A DNA stretch of 64,000 nucleotides, from the NCBI RefSeq assembly GCF_000576555.1, contig NZ_CP007145.1:2418001-2482000 (forward strand), read 5' to 3'. Source of the DNA: Hymenobacter swuensis DY53. Lineage in GTDB: Bacteria > Bacteroidota > Bacteroidia > Cytophagales > Hymenobacteraceae. Below the pieces are notes generated by a model, which saw nothing but the letters and a program-made list of their open reading frames with translations, was not told the DNA's origin and searched no databases. Below are positions 36,300 through 44,980 of the stretch, piece by piece; the stretch's first letter is position 1; each line of letters starts with the position of its first letter. Made by a program: the position numbers and the translations under genes.

Positions 36300-37985
36300 A
36301 TGACCCACAAACTGCTGGCCGCTGCGGCCCTGCTGACTGCCACCGCCCACGGTACCGATGCCTGGGCGCAGAAGACGCGCGGCAAGATTGAGGATGCCGA
36401 AATTGAGATTGTGAAGGAGCGGGTGAACGAACTACCCGAGGCTACCCGCAACTTCGAGAAGGTGAAGGTGGAAGCCCCGGCCAAATCCGCCGAGCCCGTC
36501 AACTACTCCTTCCAGGATTTCCGCCTGCCCGCCGACAAGCTCAACCCCTCGGTGCGGGTGCTCACCATCCGGCAGGAAGAGCTGGCTCCCCTCACCGGCA
36601 ACTACCTGAAGGCCGCCCTGGGCAACTACGGCACCGTCTACGGTCGGGCCTACCTGCACAACACCCGCTCCGAATCCGGCAGCTACGGCCTCGACTTCAA
36701 GCACCTGTCGTCTGCCAACGGGCCGGTGAACCGCCGCAACTCCGGCCAGAGCCAGACCAGCCTGGGCCTGAACGGCGAAACGTACCAGGGCCCGCTGGTG
36801 CTGGGTGCCAAGGTGGACGTGGGCCGGGAGCGGTACAACTTCTACGGCTACAACGGCAACGTGCGCGACCTGCCCAAGGCCGACAGCATCAAGCAGGTAT
36901 TCAAGCGCGCCGCCATCAAGGTGTATGCCCGCAACCGGGCCAAGGATGCCGCTTTCCAGTATGATTTCGGCCTGGGCTTTAACTACTGGTCCGATTTCTA
37001 CAACGCCCGGGAAAGCAATGTGTACGCCACCCTGCGCTCGGGCTACACGCTGGGCGAAACCAGCCGCGTGAGCGTGAACGGCGACGTGTCGTTCATCTCC
37101 CACAAGGATTCGCTCACCGTGAGCCGGCCCTTCGTGCAGGTAACGCCCGCCTACGAGCTGACCCTGGACCGGCTGGCCCTGTCGGTGGGCGCCACGCTGG
37201 GCTACACCGGCGACACCATCGGCAACGCCCGGCAGTTCAACGCCTACCCGGCCGTGCGGGCGGCCTACACCGTGACGGAGGATAAGCTGGTGGCCTACGC
37301 GGGCCTGGGCGGGGGCATCCAGCGCGTGACGCTATACGACCTGACCACCGAAAACCCCTGGCTGGCCCCCAACGTGCGCGTGGCCGACACCCGCCGCGGG
37401 CCCACGCTCTACTTCGGCTTCCAGGCCGCTCCGGCCCGGGCCTTGGAGGTGAATGCCCGCGTCACGCTCAGCAACGACCGGAACCTGTACTTCTACAACA
37501 ACTCCCGCCGCGACTCCAGCAAGTTTGACCTGGTGTATGATAAGAAGGCCACCCAGCTGGTGAACGTGCACGGCGAAATCATCTACAACGCCGCCGAGCA
37601 GTTCCGCCTGGGCTTCAAGGCCGACTACAACGGCTACAACGTGAAGACGCTGGCCAAGCCCTTCCACCGCCCGGCCTTCCAGGGCGTGCTGTTCGGCACG
37701 TATAATTTCTACGACAAACTGCTGGTGGGTGGCGAGCTGTACACCTACAGTTCCAGCTTCGGCACCGGCCTGTTGCGCCCCACCGGCGCGGGCCTGCCGT
37801 ACCGCGAAACCGTGCGCCCCACCGACTCCGTAATCGACCTGAATCTGCGGGCCGATTACCGCATTATGGAAAATCTGTCCATCTTTGCTTTAGGCAACAA
37901 CCTCATTGGCCGCAAGTACGAGCGGTTCCTGAACTATCCGGTGAAGGGAATCAACGTGCTGGCCGGTGTCACGTATGACTTTTAA
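36300..37985 (+). CDS. TonB-receptor-like outer-membrane beta-barrel protein
   Basis: Outer-membrane protein of 561 residues with a signal peptide (LLAAAALLTATAHGTDAWAQ). After a short soluble part, amphipathic strands with aromatic girdles run to the C-terminus (GVTYDF ends in Phe, as barrel proteins do). Segments such as YLHNTRSESGSYGLDFKHLS and GLGFNYWSDFYNARESNVYA match TonB-dependent receptor barrels. The N-terminal plug domain (about 120 residues) is not evident, so it may be a plugless relative. It sits between the TPR protein and the HU/SPOR protein and probably works with them. Confidence 0.8.
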   Translation: MTHKLLAAAALLTATAHGTDAWAQKTRGKIEDAEIEIVKERVNELPEATRNFEKVKVEAPAKSAEPVNYSFQDFRLPADKLNPSVRVLTIRQEELAPLTGNYLKAALGNYGTVYGRAYLHNTRSESGSYGLDFKHLSSANGPVNRRNSGQSQTSLGLNGETYQGPLVLGAKVDVGRERYNFYGYNGNVRDLPKADSIKQVFKRAAIKVYARNRAKDAAFQYDFGLGFNYWSDFYNARESNVYATLRSGYTLGETSRVSVNGDVSFISHKDSLTVSRPFVQVTPAYELTLDRLALSVGATLGYTGDTIGNARQFNAYPAVRAAYTVTEDKLVAYAGLGGGIQRVTLYDLTTENPWLAPNVRVADTRRGPTLYFGFQAAPARALEVNARVTLSNDRNLYFYNNSRRDSSKFDLVYDKKATQLVNVHGEIIYNAAEQFRLGFKADYNGYNVKTLAKPFHRPAFQGVLFGTYNFYDKLLVGGELYTYSSSFGTGLLRPTGAGLPYRETVRPTDSVIDLNLRADYRIMENLSIFALGNNLIGRKYERFLNYPVKGINVLAGVTYDF

Positions 37986-38026
37986 TCTGACGCTGATGTA
38001 ATGCGGAAATTCCGGCTTAACCATCT

Positions 38027-38123
38027 GTCATCCTGAGCACAGCGAAGGACCTTGCCCGCTTGAAATGCCGCATTGATACGGCTGTTCTACCGGGGCAAGG
38101 TCCTTCGCTGCGCTCAGGATGAC
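38027..38123. repeat. REP-like palindrome (GAAGGACCTT type)
   Basis: Left GTCATCCTGAGCACAGCGAA then GGACCTTGCCC; right GGGGCAAGGTCCTTCGCTGC then GCTCAGGATGAC. It shares the GTCAT(C/G)CTGAGC end with the other elements but has GAAGGACCTT in place of GAAGCATCTC. Confidence 0.85.
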
Positions 38124-38178
38124 CGGTGTTTTTGTGTCTTCCGCCCAGCGTTTTCTTCTTACCAGCACCCGCAACCGA

Positions 38179-39420
38179 ATGCTTTCTGACCATATCCGCA
38201 CCTTGCTCCGGGACCATGATTGCATCATCATTCCCGATTTTGGCGGCCTGATTGCCGAGTACGCGCCCGCCCGGATTCATCCCGTGCGCCACACCCTGAC
38301 GCCCCCGGCCAAGCGCGTGGCCTTTAACCAATCGCTCACCCGCAACGACGGGCTGCTGGTGGATGCGCTGAGTGCCAAGCTGAACCTGAGCACGGCCCAG
38401 GCCCGCCAGCTGGTGCGCGAGGCCGTGTTGCGGATGGAGCAGGAGCTGGAAACGGGCATGCGGACCGAGCTGAGCGGCGTCGGCACGTTCCGGCGCACGC
38501 CGGGCCGGGGGCTGGAATTTGAGTATACCGGGGGGCAGAACCTGCTGAGCGCCAGTTTCGGACTACCCGAGCTGGTGTCGCGGCCGGTGCGCGCCACCGA
38601 TGCGCTGCTGGCTCGCGAGCGGCCGACGGCGGCTCCGCTGCTGGCGGCTTCCCGCTCCAACCGCGCCACGCGGGCATTCCGCACGGTGGGCTCCGTGGTT
38701 ATTGCGGGGCTGGTGCTGTCGGCCAACTACTTCTTTGCGGATATTTTCGGGTATCTGCCTGAGCAGTTGCGCCTGCCAGTAGCCGCCGTGGCTCCCGCCG
38801 CCGCGCCGGTAGCGCAGCCCGTACTGCGGCAGCAGGCGGCGCTGGGCAACCCCGGCTCCGAGTCGGAGCTGGCCGCTGCTCCCGCACCTGACATGACGCC
38901 CGCAGCCCCGGCTCCGGAAACGCCCGCGCCCGTTACGGCCCCCGTAGCAGTAGCTACTGCGCCAGCCACGAAGCCGGTGGTGGTGTCTCGACCCGCCGTG
39001 AAAGCAACCGTGGTAGCCAAACCTGCCGCAACGTCCGTAGTGTCTGTTGCCAAGCCTGCTGGGGCAGTTCCGGTTGTGCAGACGGCTAAGGCCAAAGCAG
39101 CGGCCAAGCCCGCCACCAAAGCGCCCGGCTGGGAAAAAGCCGCCGCCGCCAATGCAACCAACGTGGCCGAATCGGCGACAATTAAAAGCCGCACGGGTCG
39201 TTACTTCATCGTAGCCGGCTCGTACACCAGCTTGGCCAACGCCGAGAAGGGCCGGCAGGCGCTGCTGCGGTTGGGGCACCAGCCCCGCGTGATTCTGCCC
39301 GCTTTCGGGAGCCGCCAGTACATGCTGTCGGTAGCCGATTTCCCAGACCGCGCATCGGCTGACCGGCAGGCCAACCTGCTGCGTAAGCGCCTCGGCGACC
39401 TGTGGATCAAAAACTACTAG
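38179..39420 (+). CDS. HU-CCDC81 and SPOR domain protein
   Basis: Membrane protein of 413 residues that joins nucleoid-type and peptidoglycan-binding domains. The N-terminal HU-CCDC81-like region (about 1-130) includes RDHDCIIIPDFGGLIAEY and FRRTPGRGLEFEYTG. One membrane helix (about 180-200, VGSVVIAGLVLSANYFF) is followed by a long Ala/Pro/Val linker in the periplasm. The C-terminal SPOR domain (about 340-413, RYFIVAGSYTSLANAEKGRQ) binds denuded glycan strands. ATG 38179 is preferred; the longer frame runs into the repeat. It probably takes part in envelope or division work with the ExbB/ExbD/TonB set downstream. Confidence 0.9.
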   Translation: MLSDHIRTLLRDHDCIIIPDFGGLIAEYAPARIHPVRHTLTPPAKRVAFNQSLTRNDGLLVDALSAKLNLSTAQARQLVREAVLRMEQELETGMRTELSGVGTFRRTPGRGLEFEYTGGQNLLSASFGLPELVSRPVRATDALLARERPTAAPLLAASRSNRATRAFRTVGSVVIAGLVLSANYFFADIFGYLPEQLRLPVAAVAPAAAPVAQPVLRQQAALGNPGSESELAAAPAPDMTPAAPAPETPAPVTAPVAVATAPATKPVVVSRPAVKATVVAKPAATSVVSVAKPAGAVPVVQTAKAKAAAKPATKAPGWEKAAAANATNVAESATIKSRTGRYFIVAGSYTSLANAEKGRQALLRLGHQPRVILPAFGSRQYMLSVADFPDRASADRQANLLRKRLGDLWIKNY

Positions 39421-39450
39421 TACCTCACTTGACCCGATAGTTCGAAATGC

Positions 39451-39510
39451 AGAATAGCTAAAACGCGCAGGCCCTATTCACTACGGCCGGTGTGTTTTAG
39501 CTATTCTTTT
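39451..39510 (+). terminator. Terminator or attenuator before exbB
   Basis: Arms AGAATAGCTAAAAC and GTTTTAGCTATTCT close a 28-base loop and are followed by T4. It lies between the HU/SPOR gene and exbB, so it may separate or partly attenuate the two. Confidence 0.6.
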
Positions 39511-39531
39511 GCTTCTCACCCAACCCCACGC

Positions 39532-40266
39532 ATGACGCACCTGCTTTCCTTGCTGCTGCAACTCCAGGTAGGGGACGCGGCTCCCGCCGCCTCGCCCGCC
39601 GCCGCTGCTGATTCTGCCGCCACGGCCGCCAACGCGGCCGCCGCCGCCGCGCCCGGCCTCTCGCTCATCGACCTGATTCTGGCCGGGGGCTGGATTATGG
39701 TGCCGTTGTTTCTGCTCTTGTTCGTGTCAGTGTACATTATCCTGGAGCGGTATCTGACCATCCGCAAGGCCGGGGCCGTTTCCGAAACCTTCATGCCCGG
39801 CATCCGCAACCTGATGGTGAAAGGCGACCTGCAAGGTGCCAAGATGCTGTGCAGCCAGAACCCCACGCCGCTGGCCCGCATGATTGAGAAGGGCATCCGC
39901 CGCATTGGGCTGCCGCTCAAGGAAATCGAAACCAGCGTGGAAAACGTAGGCAAGATTGAAATTGCCCGCCTCGAGAAGAACATCAACGTGCTGGGCATTA
40001 TTGCGGGCGTGGCCCCCATGCTCGGCTTTGTGGGTACCATCATCGGGGTAATCAAGATTTTCTACGCCATCAGCTCCACCGGCGACTTCGGCATTGCCCA
40101 GATTTCGGGTGGTCTGTACACCAAAATGGTGACCTCGGCGGCTGGCCTCATCGTGGGCATCGTGGCCCACATTGGCTACCACTGGCTCAGCATTATGGTC
40201 GAGCGCATGGTTTTCCGCATGGAAAACTCCGCCATCGAGTTCATGGATATTCTGCAGGACAACTAA
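39532..40266 (+). CDS. exbB: ExbB/TolQ/MotA family proton channel
   Basis: Inner-membrane proton channel that drives TonB- or Tol-type energy transfer. Its 244 residues start at ATG 39532, then an Ala-rich stretch (about 20-45), and three helices: LILAGGWIMVPLFLLLFVSV, GIIAGVAPMLGFVGTIIGVI and MVTSAAGLIVGIVAHIGY. The Gly/Thr pattern of the second and third is the family signature. It is followed by exbD and a TonB-like gene on the same strand, with word-repeat spacers in between. TolQ naming is equally possible. Confidence 0.88.
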   Translation: MTHLLSLLLQLQVGDAAPAASPAAAADSAATAANAAAAAAPGLSLIDLILAGGWIMVPLFLLLFVSVYIILERYLTIRKAGAVSETFMPGIRNLMVKGDLQGAKMLCSQNPTPLARMIEKGIRRIGLPLKEIETSVENVGKIEIARLEKNINVLGIIAGVAPMLGFVGTIIGVIKIFYAISSTGDFGIAQISGGLYTKMVTSAAGLIVGIVAHIGYHWLSIMVERMVFRMENSAIEFMDILQDN

Positions 40267-40358
40267 AGGTGAAATTGTGAAAGGCAAAGTTGTGAGTTGA
40301 CTATCGGTTCATTCTACGCTTTTGCCTTTCACAACTTCACCTTTCACAATTTCACCGC
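40267..40358. repeat. Word-reiterating quasi-palindrome between exbB and exbD
   Basis: Left arm AGGTGAAATTGTGAAAGGCA and AAGTTGTGAGTT starts directly after the exbB stop. Right arm TTGCCTTTCACAACTTCACC then TTTCACAATTTCACC ends two bases before the exbD ATG. The words GTGAAATTGTG and GCAAAGTTGTG are reused. No T-run. Confidence 0.85.
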
Positions 40359-40763
40359 ATGGACCTCAGCCGGCGCCGTAAACTTTCTTCTCACGTCGAG
40401 ACCAACTCGATGAACGACATCATGTTCTTTCTGATGCTGTTCTTCCTGATTGTGTCGACGATGGTGAACCCCAACATCATCAAGCTCATGCTGCCCAGCG
40501 CCAAAAGCAGCAAGCAGATGATGAAGCAGCCCATTACCATCTCGGTGGATGCCAGCGGGTCCTATTTCATTGACCGCCAGCCCACCACAGCCCAGCAGCT
40601 GGAAGCGGAGCTGCAACGCCGCACGCAGGGTCTGGAAAGCCCCACCGCCGTGCTGCGCGTGGATGCTTCCCTGAATGTGCAGAAGCTGGTGGACATCCTC
40701 GAAATCGGCAACCGCCTCAAGATTAAGATGGTCATGGCCACTCAGGCCCAGCAAGGAAAATGA
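40359..40763 (+). CDS. exbD: ExbD/TolR biopolymer transport protein
   Basis: Single-pass partner of ExbB, 134 residues. The short cytoplasmic N-terminus is followed by the helix NDIMFFLMLFFLIVSTMV (about 23-40), with Asn and Asp at its cytoplasmic end. The periplasmic domain has the fold-typical ITISVDASGSYFIDRQPTTA and LRVDASLNVQKLVDILEIGN. In most family members an Asp in the helix carries the proton; here the Asp in SMNDIM is the candidate. It is co-oriented with exbB and tonB. Confidence 0.9.
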   Translation: MDLSRRRKLSSHVETNSMNDIMFFLMLFFLIVSTMVNPNIIKLMLPSAKSSKQMMKQPITISVDASGSYFIDRQPTTAQQLEAELQRRTQGLESPTAVLRVDASLNVQKLVDILEIGNRLKIKMVMATQAQQGK

Positions 40764-40895
40764 GTTGCCGGTTGCGGGTTGTCAGTTGCCAGTCAGGTAA
40801 TGGTTTTGGTGTAGATAACGTTTGATGATCAGCCAGCCTTTTTTCCGGAGACTAGACTGGCAACCGGCAACTCGAAACTGACAACTGAATCAACC
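40764..40895. repeat. Word-reiterating quasi-palindrome between exbD and tonB
   Basis: The left arm (40764-40794) is made of GTTGCCGGTTGC and GTCAGTTGCC words. The right arm (40854-40888) uses GACTGGCAAC, CGGCAACTCG and ACTGACAAC, the complement of the same words in a different order. It spans from the exbD stop to just before the tonB ATG. Confidence 0.8.
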
Positions 40896-41774
40896 ATGGA
40901 ATACCGGGAAGAACATCGGCGGGAGGCTCTGATTGGCACCGTGGCCCTGCACGCGGCCCTGGCGGCGCTGTTTATCTTTACCGTGTTCAAAGGGCCCGAT
41001 CCGCCCCTGGAAGCCCTCGGTGGTGATGGGGTGGAGCTGAACTACGGCGTGGACGAAGTGGGCTCCGGCGACATCCAGAGCCAGGCCCCGGCCAACGAGT
41101 CGCAGAACCGGGAGGACAGCCGCCCGCCCGCCGCCCAGCCTGACCCCACGCCCCCGCAGCCCACCGCCCAGCCCGACCCGACCCCGCCCAGCGAGGCCCG
41201 CGTGGTGACCAGCGAGGCTGAGGAAAGCCCCGTCACGGCCCCGCCGGTAGAAAAGCCCGCCCCGCAGCGTGAGGAAGTGAAGCCCGAGCCGCCCCGGCCC
41301 AAGGTGGATCAGCGCGCCGTATTCACGCCCCGCGCCAATAGCAACGCAGGCGGCGGCAACGGCGTGAACGGCACCAGTAACGCGCCCACCGGCAACAACA
41401 ACGGCGACAACCCCGGCACCGTGGGCGACAAAGGCGACCCACGCGGCACTTACGGCGGCACAGCCTACTCTGGCGAGCCGGGCAGCGGCGGCCGCGGCAC
41501 CAGCCCCGGCAGCGGCGGCCTGGAAATGGCCGGCTGGGCCATCGTCAGCAAGCCCACCGTAGCGGCGCTGGACAACAACTCGGGTTCCGTTCGCTTCAAA
41601 ATCAAAATCAACGCCGATGGCGAAGTCGAATCCGTGACGAAGGTATCCGGCACGGTATCGGCGGCCCAGGAACGAGTGTGCCGGGACGAGCTGCTAAAGC
41701 TGGAGTTTCGCCGCACCAGCTCGGCCGAGGGCGGGGCCACCGGCTTCTACACCTTCCGCTTCACGGTGCGGTAG
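40896..41774 (+). CDS. tonB: TonB-like energy transducer
   Basis: Protein of 292 residues with one N-terminal membrane helix (IGTVALHAALAALFIFTV, about 12-30). A long Pro/Gln/Asp-rich periplasmic linker (about 60-130, repeats of PQPDPTPP type) and a Gly-rich stretch (about 155-215) follow. The C-terminal domain (about 220-292, SVRFKIKINADGEVESVTKV, LKLEFRRTSSA, TGFYTFRFTV) fits the TonB/TolA C-terminal fold. It would carry energy from ExbB/ExbD to outer-membrane receptors such as the barrel at 36300. TolA-type function is an alternative. Confidence 0.82.
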   Translation: MEYREEHRREALIGTVALHAALAALFIFTVFKGPDPPLEALGGDGVELNYGVDEVGSGDIQSQAPANESQNREDSRPPAAQPDPTPPQPTAQPDPTPPSEARVVTSEAEESPVTAPPVEKPAPQREEVKPEPPRPKVDQRAVFTPRANSNAGGGNGVNGTSNAPTGNNNGDNPGTVGDKGDPRGTYGGTAYSGEPGSGGRGTSPGSGGLEMAGWAIVSKPTVAALDNNSGSVRFKIKINADGEVESVTKVSGTVSAAQERVCRDELLKLEFRRTSSAEGGATGFYTFRFTVR

Positions 41775-41798
41775 GCCGCAACCTTAACCTGAACCATG

Positions 41799-41838
41799 CA
41801 AAAGCGCCACTCCGGTCCCGGGGTGGCGCTTTTGCGTG
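41799..41838 (+). terminator. Terminator after tonB
   Basis: Stem GCAAAAGCGCCAC and GTGGCGCTTTTGC, 24 bases after the stop codon, with a T4 run in the 3' arm. Confidence 0.8.
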
Positions 41839-41869
41839 GCCGGGGCTGCGGGCAAGTGGCCGAGTCGGC

Positions 41870-41877
41870 TACCTTTG
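41870..41877 (+). promoter_or_regulatory. Candidate -7 element for folC
   Basis: TACCTTTG, an exact TAnnTTTG match 26 bases before the folC ATG. Confidence 0.5.
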
Positions 41878-41902
41878 CAGTCCACCCGCGCATTTCTGGC
41901 CC

Positions 41903-43204
41903 ATGACCTACCAGCAAACCCTCGACTTTCTCTACCAGCAGTTGCCCATGTTCCAGCGGGTGGGCGAGGCTGGCTACAAGCCGGGGCTGGAGCGCACCGA
42001 GGCCCTGGCCGCCGCCATGGGTAACCCCGAGCGGCAACTGCGCTGCGTGCACGTGGCCGGCACCAACGGCAAGGGCAGCTCCAGCAACCTGCTGGCCGCC
42101 ATTCTGCAGGCCGCCGACTACAAGGTGGGCCTCTACACCTCGCCCCACCTGCGGGAGTTCACGGAGCGCATCAAGGTCAACGGCCAGGATTTGGCCCCCG
42201 GCTACCTGGTGCAATGGGTGGCGCGCTGGCGCGGGCTGTTTGACGAGGCGCAGCCCTCGTTCTTTGAGATGTGCGTGGCGCTGTGCTTTGCCTACTTTGC
42301 CGAGCAGCAGGTAGATGTGGCTGTGGTGGAAGTGGGCCTGGGTGGGCGGCTCGATTCCACCAACATCATCCGGCCGTTGGTGTCGCTTATCACCAACATC
42401 AGCCTCGACCACCAGAACCTGCTGGGCGAGACGCTGCCGCTCATTGCCGCCGAAAAGGCCGGCATCATCAAGCCCGGTGTACCCGCCATCATCAGCCAGA
42501 CCCAGCCCGAGGTAGCCGACGTATTCCGCCAGAAAGCCGCTGCCGAAGGGGGGCCGCTGCTGTTTGCCGATGCGCGCTTTCACGTAGAGCTGCAGCAGGA
42601 GCCGGCCCCCGACGAATCCACCCAGCGCCTGCGCGTACTGCGCGACGAAGTACTGTATCTGGACGACTTGGAGCTGGCCCTGGCCGGTGATTATCAGCGC
42701 CTGAACCTTCCCGGCGTGCTGGCCGTGGTGGAGGAGTTGCGCGGCCAGGGCTTTGCTATCAGCGAAGCGGCCGTGCGGGAAGGGCTGCGTGACGTACGCC
42801 GCCTTACTGGCTTTCGGGGCCGCTGGACCATCTTGGGCCGCAAGCCGCTGGTGGTCTGTGATACGGGCCACAACGAGGCAGGTATCCGCTTTATCACCGG
42901 GCAGCTGGCGCGGCTACCGTACCGGCAGCTGCACATTGTGCTGGGCGTCGTCAATGATAAGGATGTGCGCAAGATGCTGGCCCTGCTGCCCCGGGAAGCC
43001 ACTTACTACTTCTGCCAGGCCCTGATTCCGCGGGCGCTGCCGGCCGAAGAGCTGGCCGAACGTGCCGCCGCCCTGGGCCTGATGGGCCGCGCGTACGGCC
43101 TAGTGCCGGCCGCCGTAGCCGCCGCCCGCGCCGCCGCCGCCGCGGATGATGTGGTCTTCATCGGAGGCAGTACTTTTGTGGTGGCGGAGATTGAGGAGCT
43201 GTAA
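41903..43204 (+). CDS. folC: Folylpolyglutamate synthase / dihydrofolate synthase
   Basis: Mur-ligase-family enzyme that adds glutamate to folates (and usually to dihydropteroate). Its 433 residues carry the P-loop VAGTNGKGSSSNLLAAIL (about 50-67), the Omega-loop region LYTSPHLREFTERI, EVGLGGRLDSTNII and TNISLDHQNLLGETL. C-terminal Mur-ligase elements include VVCDTGHNEAG. ATG 41903 is chosen because the longer frame (from 41678) overlaps tonB. trmB follows, through a word-repeat spacer, in the same orientation. Confidence 0.94.
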   Translation: MTYQQTLDFLYQQLPMFQRVGEAGYKPGLERTEALAAAMGNPERQLRCVHVAGTNGKGSSSNLLAAILQAADYKVGLYTSPHLREFTERIKVNGQDLAPGYLVQWVARWRGLFDEAQPSFFEMCVALCFAYFAEQQVDVAVVEVGLGGRLDSTNIIRPLVSLITNISLDHQNLLGETLPLIAAEKAGIIKPGVPAIISQTQPEVADVFRQKAAAEGGPLLFADARFHVELQQEPAPDESTQRLRVLRDEVLYLDDLELALAGDYQRLNLPGVLAVVEELRGQGFAISEAAVREGLRDVRRLTGFRGRWTILGRKPLVVCDTGHNEAGIRFITGQLARLPYRQLHIVLGVVNDKDVRKMLALLPREATYYFCQALIPRALPAEELAERAAALGLMGRAYGLVPAAVAAARAAAAADDVVFIGGSTFVVAEIEEL

Positions 43205-43320
43205 AGTCGTGGTTCGTTTTTGGTGATTCGTTTTTCCTTGGTTGCAAGGCGCATCCACGGTTTACAACTGCCAAGACCAAACAACGAACAACGAAAAACA
43301 AACAACTAAAAACGAATAGA
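43205..43320. repeat. Word-reiterating spacer between folC and trmB
   Basis: Left part GTGGTTCGTTTTTGGTGATT, CGTTTTTCC; right part ACAACGAACAACGAAAAACA, then AACTAAAAACGAATAGA ending at the trmB GTG. Complementarity is partial: AACGAA/TTCGTT words are reused on opposite strands. It runs exactly from stop to start. Confidence 0.7.
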
Positions 43321-43983
43321 GTGAGTCGAGTAAAACTGAAGCGCTTTGCCGAGAATGCCGAACGGCCCAGTGTAGTAGAACCCGGGAAAGACACCTACCA
43401 ACAACTCGGCGGCCGCTGGCACGAGGCTTTTTTTCAGAACCCGAACCCGATTACCCTGGAAGTGGGCTGCGGCAAAGGCGAGTACACCGTGGGCCTGGCC
43501 GAGCGCTACCCCGAACGCAACTTTCTGGGCCTCGATATTAAGGGCGACCGGATCTGGCGGGGCAATGCTCGGGCCGAGGAAATGGGCCTTACAAACGTAG
43601 GCTGGGTGCGCACCCGTGCCCACGATTTGCTCACGCATTTCGCCCCCGGCGAGCTGCACGAAATCTGGATTACCTTCCCCGACCCACGCCCCCGCGACCG
43701 GGACATCAAGCGCCGCCTCACCTTCCCGCGCTTCCTCGATCTGTACCAGCAGATTCTGCGCCCCGGTGGCCTGATTCACCTCAAAACCGATAACGGGGAC
43801 CTGTTTGATTACTCCCTCGAAACCGTGCAGCAGCGCCCCGGGGCCACCGTGCTGGCCCACACCAAAGACCTGTACGCTACGCCCGAGCTGCTGCCCCACG
43901 CCGAGGACATCCAGACCACCTTCGAGCGCAAATACCGCTCAGTAGGCGTGCCCATCAAGTACCTGCAGTTTCAGGTAAGTTAA
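43321..43983 (+). CDS. trmB: tRNA (guanosine(46)-N7)-methyltransferase
   Basis: SAM-dependent enzyme forming m7G46 in the tRNA variable loop, 220 residues. The SAM-binding motif is LEVGCGKGEYTVGLA (about 40-54), with the family motifs FLGLDIKGDRIWRG and ITFPDPRPRDRDIKRRLT, the latter carrying the catalytic Asp. The start is GTG 43321 at the end of the word repeat; upstream in-frame codons are within the repeat, so GTG is the most likely start. Confidence 0.95.
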   Translation: MSRVKLKRFAENAERPSVVEPGKDTYQQLGGRWHEAFFQNPNPITLEVGCGKGEYTVGLAERYPERNFLGLDIKGDRIWRGNARAEEMGLTNVGWVRTRAHDLLTHFAPGELHEIWITFPDPRPRDRDIKRRLTFPRFLDLYQQILRPGGLIHLKTDNGDLFDYSLETVQQRPGATVLAHTKDLYATPELLPHAEDIQTTFERKYRSVGVPIKYLQFQVS

Positions 43984-44006
43984 GCCTGGTACATCCTAAA
44001 AGCAGG

Positions 44007-44043
44007 AAAAAGGGCGTGGCCAATGCAGGTCGTGCCCTTTTTG
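44007..44043 (+). terminator. Terminator after trmB
   Basis: Stem AAAAAGGGC and GCCCTTTTT with a longer loop, 23 bases after trmB. Confidence 0.8.
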
Positions 44044-44072
44044 CTATACTTGGCAGACAAACAACTTGACCG

Positions 44073-44912
44073 ATGCAGCTTGTTTCTATTCCCAAAACCC
44101 TGCCGCTCTTTCCGGTTTTAGATACCCTTTTGCTGGACGTGCTGCGCAGCCTGAGTCCAACCGACTGGCAGCGGCCCACGCTGGCCCCGGGCTGGAACGT
44201 ACACGCTGTGGCCCTGCACCTGCTCGATGGCAGCCTACGTACCCTTTCCATGCTGCGCGACGGATATTTTGCCGGTTCGGGGCCGGCCAGCGGGGCCTAT
44301 ACCGATGTGGTAAACTACCTCAATGGCCTAAACAATAGTTGGGTGCAGGCCGGACAGCGGCTGAGTCCGGCCCTGGTAACGGGCCTGCTGGAGCTGACCG
44401 GTCCCGCCTACAACGGCTTCCTGACCAGCCTCGACCCGGCCGCGCCAGCCGCCTTTGCCGTGGCCTGGGCCGGGGAAGCGGAATCGACTAACCACTTCCA
44501 CATAGCCCGTGAGTACACTGAAAAATGGCACCACCAGCAGCAGATCCGGCAGGCCGTGGGGCAGGAGGGGCCGTTGCTGGAGCCGTTGCTGTACGAGCCG
44601 TTTCTGAAAACCTGCGCGCAGGCGCTGCCCCACCATTACCGCAGTGTGGCCGCCGAACCGGGTACGGTGGTGCGGGTGCAGATTACCGGTCCTACCGCCG
44701 CTGCGTGGTTTTTGCGGCGTACTCTGGCCGGCTGGGAGCTGGGCCAGGACTATATGGGGCCGGTAGCGGCCAGTATTGTGCTGGATGGGTCCGTAGCCTG
44801 GCGACTGTTCACCAAAAGTCTGCCCCCGGCCGAAGCCGCCCGATACCTGCAACTGCAGGGCCCGCCAAATCTCACCCAGCCCATCTACTCGCTGCTGACG
44901 GTGATGGCCTGA
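44073..44912 (+). CDS. Maleylpyruvate isomerase / DinB-like family protein
   Basis: Protein of 279 residues. The N-terminal about 170 residues form a DinB-like four-helix bundle with metal-ligand His at the expected places: LAPGWNVHAVALHLLDGSL (about 45-63) and REYTEKWHHQQQIRQAVG (about 148-165). The C-terminal part is a maleylpyruvate-isomerase-type domain (VRVQITGPTAAAWFLRR). Relatives use a thiol cofactor such as mycothiol or bacillithiol for isomerase or transferase reactions. Since bshB1 is present, bacillithiol use is plausible but is inference. ATG 44073. Confidence 0.7.
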   Translation: MQLVSIPKTLPLFPVLDTLLLDVLRSLSPTDWQRPTLAPGWNVHAVALHLLDGSLRTLSMLRDGYFAGSGPASGAYTDVVNYLNGLNNSWVQAGQRLSPALVTGLLELTGPAYNGFLTSLDPAAPAAFAVAWAGEAESTNHFHIAREYTEKWHHQQQIRQAVGQEGPLLEPLLYEPFLKTCAQALPHHYRSVAAEPGTVVRVQITGPTAAAWFLRRTLAGWELGQDYMGPVAASIVLDGSVAWRLFTKSLPPAEAARYLQLQGPPNLTQPIYSLLTVMA

Positions 44913-44918
44913 CGCCTG

Positions 44919-44964
44919 AAAACAGCGCAGCCCCGAAAGTACACTCTCGGGGCTGCGCTGTTTT
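44919..44964. terminator. Bidirectional terminator
   Basis: Perfect 18-bp stem AAAACAGCGCAGCCCCGA with its complement, A- and T-flanked, between convergent genes. Confidence 0.9.
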
Positions 44965-44980
44965 GGGGGTAGTGGAGTGC

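Noticed and set aside
40267-40358. CRISPR array or tandem-repeat array in the word-reiterating spacers
   Set aside because: Units are short, irregular, shuffled and inverted, without constant repeat/spacer lengths or cas genes.
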